From Candidatus Thorarchaeota archaeon (lineage in GTDB: Archaea > Asgardarchaeota > Thorarchaeia > Thorarchaeales > Thorarchaeaceae), in assembly GCA_016839245.1 (NCBI GenBank), contig JAEOUN010000131.1, forward strand, positions 1 to 8,230: a DNA stretch of 8,230 nt. The letters are read 5' to 3'. The position numbers and the translations under genes are program-made. Below the pieces are notes generated by a model. It was not told the origin of the DNA. It did no database searches and worked only from the letters and a program-made list of their open reading frames with translations. Positions 1 to 5,223 of the stretch are shown here, piece after piece (the first letter of the stretch is position 1; every line of letters begins with the position of its first letter).

Positions 1-72
1 CTAGGAACCACCCAGCCTGCGGAAGGAACCCCGTGTGAGAAGAGATTCACCTTGGACCTGAGTGGTTCCTAG
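1..72. repeat. 72-nt element closed by a 15-bp inverted repeat
   Basis: The arms CTAGGAACCACCCAG (1-15) and CTGAGTGGTTCCTAG (58-72) are reverse complements except at one position. In RNA that position is a C-A mismatch on the plus strand but a G-U wobble on the minus strand, so a minus-strand transcript would pair all 15 positions. The interior also offers short pairings such as GTGA (35-38) with TCAC (47-50). The stretch is more GC-rich than its surroundings. It could be the end of a structured RNA transcribed leftward, a transposon or MITE-like remnant, or a DNA-level hairpin site. It does not match tRNA, SRP RNA or RNase P RNA motifs that I can recognise. The window starts at the first base of the left arm, so the stem may extend further left. 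The inverted repeat is seen directly; any function is inference. Confidence 0.5.
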
Positions 73-254
73 ATCCCCTTGATAGGCAAGTACAGCACGC
101 TACCTATGAACCTACCAAAGATTTCCAGCACCACATGAGCGCCACCAATCCTTGTATGGAAAGATGATACACAAAGGGTAGTATATAATGAGGGGGGATT
201 ATCAAAAGGCCTCATGAGGGCACTCTAGGACACTTTCTAGACATCAGATTCAAA
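73..254. other. Intergenic segment with possible leftward RNA leader and a central TATA-like box
   Basis: No convincing protein-coding gene is visible. ATAGG (82-86) pairs with CCTAT (103-107), which would continue a folded minus-strand transcript into the 1-72 hairpin. The palindrome CCTCATGAGG lies at 210-219. The TATA-like box at 182-189 is close to symmetric and could serve either direction. Leftward it would place a start near 158-160, giving an RNA of roughly 160 nt or more running out of the window. Rightward it would start near 213, ahead of the small ORF at 255. Everything beyond the visible motifs is inference. Confidence 0.3.
182..189. promoter_or_regulatory. TATA-like box, orientation uncertain
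   Basis: The sequence TATATAAT sits between a GGGTA-containing flank and a G-run, and resembles an archaeal TATA box. Archaeal start sites usually lie 25-30 nt downstream, so it could drive a leftward RNA toward position 1 or a rightward transcript toward 255. No purine-rich BRE is clear enough on either side to decide the direction. Confidence 0.3.
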
Positions 255-431
255 ATGAATACGAGGATGAGTACAACACTTGAACTAGGAGAAAATAATA
301 GTGCACCATTCATACTGAAAAGAGATAGGACTTTAATAGGCAGATCACAAGAAGAAAAAAATAGAGGAACGGGCGGTCTCGACGACCTCGGGACACACCC
401 GTTTAAACTGAAGAGCCTCAAGATTTACTGA
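255..431 (+). CDS. Small ORF (58 aa) with FHA-like N-terminal motif, possibly a remnant
   Basis: An ATG at 255 opens 58 codons to a TGA at 429-431; the frame is open upstream to about 192. The product contains TTLELGENNSAPFILKRD followed by RTLIGRSQ. This resembles the first strands of a forkhead-associated (FHA) phosphothreonine-binding domain, where a P-F-x-L pattern leads into the conserved I-G-R-S. After that the typical D-x-x-V-S-R-x-H-A part is missing and the ORF ends within about 27 residues, so it cannot be a whole FHA domain (usually 80-100 aa). It may be a decayed gene fragment, a tiny gene, or chance. An alternative ATG is at 267. There is no good ribosome binding site; the TATA-like box at 182-189 is upstream. 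The similarity was judged by eye from a short motif, so confidence is low. Confidence 0.25.
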   Translation: MNTRMSTTLELGENNSAPFILKRDRTLIGRSQEEKNRGTGGLDDLGTHPFKLKSLKIY

Positions 432-509
432 AGCTTCTTAGGCCTTGCTTTGTGATTGTAAGGCCAGTCTGGGTCCTTTGGAGGTGTACTGAATGATAAC
501 ATTGTCATC
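432..509 (+). other. Upstream region of the CARF gene with a strong Shine-Dalgarno-like site
   Basis: GGAGGTG at 480-486 is the best Shine-Dalgarno match in this part of the window. It is 6 nt before an ATG at 493, which opens only a 13-codon ORF ending at 534, out of frame with the CARF gene. It is 23 nt before the ATG at 510, which is too far for normal use. It may therefore mark a leader peptide overlapping the annotated start, or be chance. Confidence 0.25.
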
Positions 510-1304
510 ATGTACACCATGCATCGAAAACTGAGAAACCAGTACCCTGCAACATGGATGAAAGAAGGAAAGTTGAATCCGGAATGGAAACTATTCCAAA
601 ACCTAAAATTAATCACTAGGTTTCTCAACCCATTACAAGTGGTAGATTTGAACAAACGTCTTCATGTCGCCACGTTGGGAATATACCAGAACATATTGAT
701 TGAATATGTCATTACACGACGCGGAGCGGATAAGGTAGCAATTGTCTATACAGAAGGAAATGAGGAAGACCTAGAGGGAATACAAGAACGTCTAGGAAGT
801 AAGATGGTTCCAGTAATCTCCCGAAAAGTCCCGCCATGGGACTATCATGAGGTCCTCTCTGCAATTCTTGAAATCGTGTCAGAGCATGAGGATTATAGTA
901 TCGAGTATAATATTTCATGTGGAACGAGAGTTATGACCACAGCTGCATACCTCGCGGCTCTGTTTACTGACTCACCTGTTTATTTTGTCATGTATCCCGG
1001 TAAAAACCAGATTGGAGACATCATTGAGATTCAGCCCGTTTCTGTGACGCTTCTCAGCGAGTCAAAGAGAATTATCCTGAATAAGATTGAGGAGAATGGA
1101 GGAAGCATAGGTTCACAACGAGTTTTGGGAAAGAGAACAGATCTCAAAGCAAGCTCTATCTCAAAACATCTGAAGTCATTGGAAGACGCTGGATATATTA
1201 GACGTCGTCATCATGGCAGGAAGACAGAGGTGGAGATAACCAATCTTGGTCGAATTGTCTTAAATCTTAAGACATTTCGAAAAGGCAAAGTCTGGAGTCG
1301 GTAA
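510..1304 (+). CDS. CARF-domain winged-helix transcriptional regulator (Csa3 / HFX_2341-like)
   Basis: This is a likely cytoplasmic DNA-binding regulator that senses a nucleotide ligand. Residues about 50-178 form a Rossmann-like CARF domain: strand LHVATLG, strand KVAIVYTEG (75-83), then NISCGTRVM (134-142). That last motif is in the position where CARF proteins bind cyclic oligoadenylate or related ligands, and is followed by the helix TTAAYLAALF. Residues about 184-255 form a winged helix, with SSISKHLKSLEDAGYIRR as recognition helix and wing. Known Csa3 proteins regulate CRISPR adaptation and interference genes; the related HFX_2341 (DUF6293) group has wider or unknown roles. The ATG at 510 is the first possible start, but the 47 residues before the CARF strand look unlike the family. 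GTG 639 or TTG 648, behind a TATA-like box at 605-612, may be the true leaderless start. The gene ends 6 nt before the next one, suggesting one operon. The fold is a firm call; the exact subfamily and ligand are not. Confidence 0.85.
   Translation: MYTMHRKLRNQYPATWMKEGKLNPEWKLFQNLKLITRFLNPLQVVDLNKRLHVATLGIYQNILIEYVITRRGADKVAIVYTEGNEEDLEGIQERLGSKMVPVISRKVPPWDYHEVLSAILEIVSEHEDYSIEYNISCGTRVMTTAAYLAALFTDSPVYFVMYPGKNQIGDIIEIQPVSVTLLSESKRIILNKIEENGGSIGSQRVLGKRTDLKASSISKHLKSLEDAGYIRRRHHGRKTEVEITNLGRIVLNLKTFRKGKVWSR
605..612 (+). promoter_or_regulatory. TATA-like box possibly serving an internal start of the CARF gene
   Basis: AAAATTAA lies inside the annotated 5' part of the CARF ORF. A start site about 26 nt downstream would fall near 635, just ahead of GTG 639 and TTG 648, codons 44 and 47 of the ORF. 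That would give a leaderless mRNA whose protein begins almost exactly at the CARF domain. This is inferred from spacing only. Confidence 0.3.
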
Positions 1305-1310
1305 ACACTG

Positions 1311-2933
1311 ATGCGAAGCCTAAGCGAACACCAAAAACAACAGGTACGAGAAACATGGGTAACGATTCGTGACAACATTAAAGCAAAATACAATCTGAAT
1401 CCTTCCCAATCCCCAAGAGAGATTCTTCTCACTTCTAAGGAGATCACTCTTACACCGCTTCAACCAGGAGCTATCAAAGGTCGGACAATTATCCTGAATA
1501 GAGAGCTACCTGATTTTGAAAACTTGTTACCATATATCATCGCAAAGCTATGTCTTCAGAGTGCTCTGCCCACCGACCTACTCTGCAAAGAATGCAGAGA
1601 TGATCTGTCATTCGAGTACGCGCGGCAATCCATCGATGACGATCACTTGCGAGAGCAATGGGAAACGATCTGGACAAAACATACTCCTAGTAAAAAAATC
1701 TCAAAAATAATTTTCTACCACCCATGCGCTGCATACAAATGGTTATACTCAGTAGCAGGATCTAGTGGACTTGATACACTTGTACAAGAACTCACCCATC
1801 GAGCTAAGAATCAGATATCCGTGTCATTTGATAATTACATTCAGTACTTCACACTGAGAATCCGTAGATTTGGGAATCCCTTGGATGATACAGAGATGAA
1901 GATCATCTGGGCACTTATTGACCATCCTAATATGCCAGCTAATGAGATGGCTCAACAGATCGGGATCTCAGAGGAGTGGCTGTCGAAAAAAGTCGCTCAG
2001 CTTGAGAAACGAATGATTCTCAGAGAATTCCATCGGGCGCCCTTCTCTAAGATTGGTATCCGCTTATTCCATATCATCATAGGAAGAATGACTAGTGAAT
2101 CGGATCTCTATGAATTGTTCAAGAATTGTCCATTCCTCTATTCCTTCCGAAAGGTCATTTCAGGAGAACATCATGCACTTGTGACTTTGGCTATTCCAGA
2201 GAATCCCGAGAGTATGGAATATCTGCGACAGGGAATAAAAGTAATAGAAAAGAGCGGTTTTACTATGGAGTCGCATCTTATCACCAACTCAGGGATTTCC
2301 CACTGTTTTGACTATTACTCTCCAAAGACAGGAGTGTGGAGTATCCCTTGGGAGCTGTTGGCAATCCATTTGGAGAGGATTGTTCATGACAATCTTGCAT
2401 CTACCATTCCCAAGGTATACATACCAGAGAAAATGACCTCAATGAAACTGGACGACCTAGATATGAAAATAGTTGGATGCCTGAGAGAGGGGATTTCATC
2501 AGTTGCAAAGATGCGAAGCGAGCTTCGAGTGGGGCAACAAAGACTGGTGAACCATATTAGTGCTTTGAAGAAGAATGGGCTTATGACTAAGACGTGGGAA
2601 GCACATAATATTGGTCTGACTGAGTATGTTATTATCTATACAAAGGACAAGGAAACAGGACAAGCTATCGCTGCATGGGCACTTAGACTTCCAAGGGCAG
2701 TTATCTCATTCTCATCAAAACAGGAGCTTGTACTTCTAGTAGACCTGCCATGTGGTGGAACCTATGGGTTGGCCTCTGCTCTAGAAACTGTTAATGGTAA
2801 GACGACTGTGGGAATATTGAGTTCGCAGATTTATGGCTCGTGGGGATTCCCGTCCCATATTTGGGATGCAAAGTTCCAGAAATGGAAATGTCCAACAAAA
2901 GAACTCGAAAATTGGTTGAGTACGCTCACATAA
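1311..2933 (+). CDS. Large protein with two Lrp/AsnC-like HTH-plus-sensor repeats
   Basis: This is a probable transcription regulator of 540 aa, far longer than a usual Lrp/AsnC protein (about 150 aa). Residues 192-240 form an Lrp-type HTH: LDDTEMKIIWALIDHP, then QQIGISEEWLSKKVAQLEKR. Residues about 248-330 follow as a RAM-like alpha/beta segment. The arrangement repeats at 380-428 (LDDLDMKIVGCLREG, then RLVNHISALKKNGL) and 433-510. Each copy ends with a similar W-x-x-P-x-x-x-L segment (343-351 and 525-536), so the protein looks internally duplicated. Residues 1-190 are unrecognised. They contain C81, C92 and C95 and are mostly helical; a degenerate enzyme-like domain is possible but not shown. 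It starts 6 nt after the CARF gene, with GGAG at 1294-1297 as a distant ribosome site, so the two are probably co-transcribed and act on the same response. No membrane segment is present. The target genes are unknown. Confidence 0.7.
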   Translation: MRSLSEHQKQQVRETWVTIRDNIKAKYNLNPSQSPREILLTSKEITLTPLQPGAIKGRTIILNRELPDFENLLPYIIAKLCLQSALPTDLLCKECRDDLSFEYARQSIDDDHLREQWETIWTKHTPSKKISKIIFYHPCAAYKWLYSVAGSSGLDTLVQELTHRAKNQISVSFDNYIQYFTLRIRRFGNPLDDTEMKIIWALIDHPNMPANEMAQQIGISEEWLSKKVAQLEKRMILREFHRAPFSKIGIRLFHIIIGRMTSESDLYELFKNCPFLYSFRKVISGEHHALVTLAIPENPESMEYLRQGIKVIEKSGFTMESHLITNSGISHCFDYYSPKTGVWSIPWELLAIHLERIVHDNLASTIPKVYIPEKMTSMKLDDLDMKIVGCLREGISSVAKMRSELRVGQQRLVNHISALKKNGLMTKTWEAHNIGLTEYVIIYTKDKETGQAIAAWALRLPRAVISFSSKQELVLLVDLPCGGTYGLASALETVNGKTTVGILSSQIYGSWGFPSHIWDAKFQKWKCPTKELENWLSTLT

Positions 2934-2960
2934 GAGACCAGAATGCCAATTCCGGGGTAA

Positions 2961-2966
2961 TTTTTT
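2961..2966 (+). terminator. T-run after the regulator pair
   Basis: Six consecutive T residues begin 27 nt after the stop codon at 2931-2933, followed by further T-rich sequence to about 3028. Archaeal RNA polymerase commonly terminates on such U-rich tracts without a hairpin. It is a plausible end for the 510-2933 transcript. Confidence 0.4.
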
Positions 2967-3100
2967 ATCCAAACTGCAAAATACAAGTAAATCGTAAGTT
3001 TTATTATGTATTACGTATTACTATTTAGTTATCCCTGAGTATTGAATTACACCTGTAGGATTCTGTTTCGAGTACGGGTTTGTGATGCAATATTTCTAAC

Positions 3101-3134
3101 GTGAGCAGAGGAATTTCAGCGTTCCACTGCTCAC
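3101..3134. repeat. 13-bp inverted repeat with 8-nt spacer
   Basis: GTGAGCAGAGGAA (3101-3113) and TTCCACTGCTCAC (3122-3134) are reverse complements at 12 of 13 positions, separated by TTTCAGCG. As RNA this gives a strong hairpin; as DNA it is a good candidate operator for a dimeric HTH protein. It has no following T-run, so it is not a classical terminator. It lies 104 nt before the 3238 start codon. Confidence 0.55.
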
Positions 3135-3237
3135 ACTCCATTTTCAGACCTCTCAAGCTTCTGAGGTAATAATAGTCATATTCTGTTTTCCTAATCCTTA
3201 TGTCCGTACAGGAGAAATAAGATGTGAAATGTTCTAG

Positions 3238-3858
3238 ATGGAAATGCAGATCATGGTCAAGAAGACAAGACGTGTTGAGATAAGATATCGTTCAACCAAT
3301 TTCCCCACCTTTTGTCCGGTATGCGATGCTCCTGTGACGACAGAAGGAACCATTCCTGCCTTCACTCGTGCTCAGAGAGAGCGCGGAAAGACCATGAATG
3401 GATGGGCGTTTACAAGTAGTAGAGTTGTTGCATCCACAAGAGAATTATCGATGACTGAAGGAGTAAACTATCTTGCTATCCCAGTCTGTGATCATCACCA
3501 ATTCTCCTTTCAGGAAACAAAGCATGTTAGAGGCGTATTTTCTATCCTCACTACTCTGCTTGTACTGCTGACAATAGGCTTAGTAATGTCAATTCTTGCA
3601 GGATTTCTTAACTCGGGAGTAATAAACACAAGTACAATATTCATTCTTTCTTTATCCATAATTGGAAGCGCGTGCACCTATAGTTTTGGCAGACCCACAG
3701 CTCTAGAACGTTCAGTATCAGTCTATGATATGACTCCAGATATGACTACAGTTATCCTTGATATTGCTAGTGTACCGTATGCTGAAGAACTCCTAAGAAT
3801 GAATCCGATGACTGCAAAAGGTATCGGAAAAATTGTTGGAAGAAATGTTGGAGATTGA
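3238..3858 (+). CDS. Small membrane protein with an N-terminal zinc-ribbon-like motif
   Basis: The family is not recognised. Of 206 residues, the N-terminal soluble part has CPVC (C26, C29) and later VCDHH (C84, H86, H87), a spacing that could hold one zinc ion. Two hydrophobic helices follow at about 100-124 and 129-150. A C-terminal tail of about 55 residues includes the segment PYAEELLRMN. The layout suggests a protein held in the membrane by a helical hairpin with both soluble parts on the same, probably cytoplasmic, side. The start could be ATG 3238, 3244 or 3253; a TAG directly precedes 3238 in frame, and GGAG at 3211-3214 is too distant to choose between them. The acetyltransferase gene begins 29 nt after its stop, so they may share a transcript. 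Zinc binding and topology are inferred from sequence pattern only. Confidence 0.75.
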   Translation: MEMQIMVKKTRRVEIRYRSTNFPTFCPVCDAPVTTEGTIPAFTRAQRERGKTMNGWAFTSSRVVASTRELSMTEGVNYLAIPVCDHHQFSFQETKHVRGVFSILTTLLVLLTIGLVMSILAGFLNSGVINTSTIFILSLSIIGSACTYSFGRPTALERSVSVYDMTPDMTTVILDIASVPYAEELLRMNPMTAKGIGKIVGRNVGD

Positions 3859-3876
3859 TTAGTTGACAACCTATAA

Positions 3877-3881
3877 GAGGG
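3877..3881 (+). promoter_or_regulatory. Ribosome binding site deciding the acetyltransferase start
   Basis: GAGGG is spaced 6 nt from TTG 3888 and 9 nt from GTG 3891 but 21 nt from ATG 3903. This favours one of the two non-ATG starts. Confidence 0.5.
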
Positions 3882-3887
3882 ACTATA

Positions 3888-5171
3888 TTGGTGCCCTCAT
3901 CTATGAAGCCTCGTACTCTCAGTGATGGTCTCATTTTGCGCAATGCCTGCAAAGATGACATCCCAGCATTATTGGAACACTTCCGTATGGTTCATGGCGT
4001 TGGAGCAATTGATGAGTTGAGAGTAATGCTTGAGCATTACCCTCGTTTCTCGTGGCAAGATAGTTTCGTCATAGTAAATCCAGAATCAGGAGAGGTTGCA
4101 TCTTGTATGATTCTTCTACGGAGTGCATGGACCCTGGAAGGAATTCAAGTTCCTTCTGTCGAGATGGAGGCAGTCGGAACTCTGGAAGCGTATCGATACA
4201 GAGGACATATTCGTCTACTCAACGATGCGTTTGAGAGTCGTGTGTTTGAGCTTCAACCAGTAATTCAAACAATTGCAGGTATTCCATACTTTTATCGCAA
4301 CTTCGGATACGAGTATGCTGCAACACTTGGTGGAGGATATTCTATAGCTCCTGCACAGATTCCAAAACTTCCTGAGGGAGAACAGGAACAAGTCAGATTT
4401 GAAAAAGTCACAGAGCGAAACTTCGGTGAGTTTTTAGAATATCGTGAGTCACATCAAGCAAAGAATACTTGGAACCGGACTTGGCGTAGGAAACTCTACC
4501 CTGAGGATTCATCTTACCTTATCTTTGAACCATCTTCCGATGAACAGGAGTCATTCTACTTCTACCTCATCAAGAATGAGAACAAAACAGTTGGAGTCTT
4601 TTTCCTGGCTCGTTGGGAGAAAAGGACCGATATTATGGAACTCTATTTAGACAATTACAAACATCTAGATGCGGTTCTACGATTTACTGCAGAGAGATCT
4701 AAGGAGTGGAATGGAATTCCATTCAGAGTGACTCCGCCCAACCAGGCACAAGTTAGAGAATATGTAAAAGTACTTACTCAGACAAAGACAATCAACAGAT
4801 ATGCTTGGTATGTCAAAATCACCTCAATTCCTCGATTCGTAAGAACCTTAGCACCACTCCTCTCGAAGCGGTTGAAGAACACCGAGTTTCATAACTTCAC
4901 TGGGGAATTGAAGATGACTGACTACAAGGGAGGTTACTCTCTATCGTTCGAGAATGGTGAATTCAAAGAGATATCAGAATCAAACGAGAGAGACCCTAAC
5001 AAGTACCACCTTCGAATGCCATGGAGTGCATTGACACGATTACTAATGGGGTATGAAACCTTTGACTCTCTTGCGAGTCATGAACCTGATATCAACTGCT
5101 CATCCTATATGCAACCACTTGTGAGAGAGTTATTCCCACAACTTGACGCAAATGTTGATCCGTATTACTAA
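3888..5171 (+). CDS. Eis-like GNAT N-acetyltransferase with sterol-carrier-like C-terminus
   Basis: This is a cytoplasmic enzyme expected to move an acetyl group from acetyl-CoA to an amine; the substrate is unknown. Its 427 residues match the length and three-part plan of the Eis/YitI type. There is an N-terminal GNAT domain (about 14-150), a second degenerate GNAT-like domain (about 165-310) and a sterol-carrier-like domain (about 312-425). The acetyl-CoA loop reads AYRYRGHIRLL (101-111), an R-x-x-G signature without the final G/A, as also seen in Eis. FYRNFGYEYA (135-144) is the usual motif after it; Y136 falls where Eis has its catalytic acid, judged by motif position. MPWSALTRLLMGY (377-389) is typical of the C-terminal domain. 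The protein ends in a tyrosine; in Eis the terminal carboxylate takes part in catalysis. The start is TTG 3888 or GTG 3891, both 6-9 nt after GAGGG (3877-3881); ATG 3903 is too far from that site. Confidence 0.85.
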   Translation: MVPSSMKPRTLSDGLILRNACKDDIPALLEHFRMVHGVGAIDELRVMLEHYPRFSWQDSFVIVNPESGEVASCMILLRSAWTLEGIQVPSVEMEAVGTLEAYRYRGHIRLLNDAFESRVFELQPVIQTIAGIPYFYRNFGYEYAATLGGGYSIAPAQIPKLPEGEQEQVRFEKVTERNFGEFLEYRESHQAKNTWNRTWRRKLYPEDSSYLIFEPSSDEQESFYFYLIKNENKTVGVFFLARWEKRTDIMELYLDNYKHLDAVLRFTAERSKEWNGIPFRVTPPNQAQVREYVKVLTQTKTINRYAWYVKITSIPRFVRTLAPLLSKRLKNTEFHNFTGELKMTDYKGGYSLSFENGEFKEISESNERDPNKYHLRMPWSALTRLLMGYETFDSLASHEPDINCSSYMQPLVRELFPQLDANVDPYY

Positions 5172-5223
5172 AAGTTCCATGTATGTTCAACATATCAGCA
5201 CAATTTCATAACAAACACTCAGA
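5172..5223. terminator. Short gap between convergent genes with a 13-nt palindrome
   Basis: The gap is 52 bp. TATGTT (5182-5187) and AACATA (5189-5194) are perfect inverted arms around one C. The flanks are A/T-rich, and the minus-strand reading ends in a TTTT run. It may serve as a two-way termination region for the acetyltransferase and surface-protein genes. The palindrome is weak in pairing strength and the role is inferred from position. Confidence 0.3.

Larger units (their letters stand above)
2934..3237. other. Intergenic region, 304 bp, with dyads
   Basis: No gene is seen on either strand. The left half is AT-rich and carries the T-run described separately. The right half holds a 13-bp dyad (3101-3134), an imperfect 20-bp palindrome centred on AAGCTT (3148-3167, 16 of 20 positions symmetric), a weak AT-rich box near 3166-3175, and GGAG at 3211-3214. 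The clustering of symmetric sites ahead of the 3238 gene suggests regulation, but nothing identifies a binding protein. Confidence 0.4.

Noticed and set aside
1..160. SRP RNA, RNase P RNA or tRNA at the left end
   Set aside because: The GGAAGGAA stretch at 21-28 recalls the SRP helix 8 loop, but the following AGCA and the opposing ACC loop are not in place. No T-loop consensus or RNase P core motif was found.
493..534. 13-codon leader peptide ORF after GGAGGTG
   Set aside because: It has a good ribosome site, but the peptide shows no attenuation pattern and is too short to support as a gene; mentioned only in connection with the CARF start.
425..655. 76-codon minus-strand ORF opposite the CARF gene start
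   Set aside because: It has no recognisable motif or ribosome site and lies across a region whose plus strand is at best partly coding; most likely chance.
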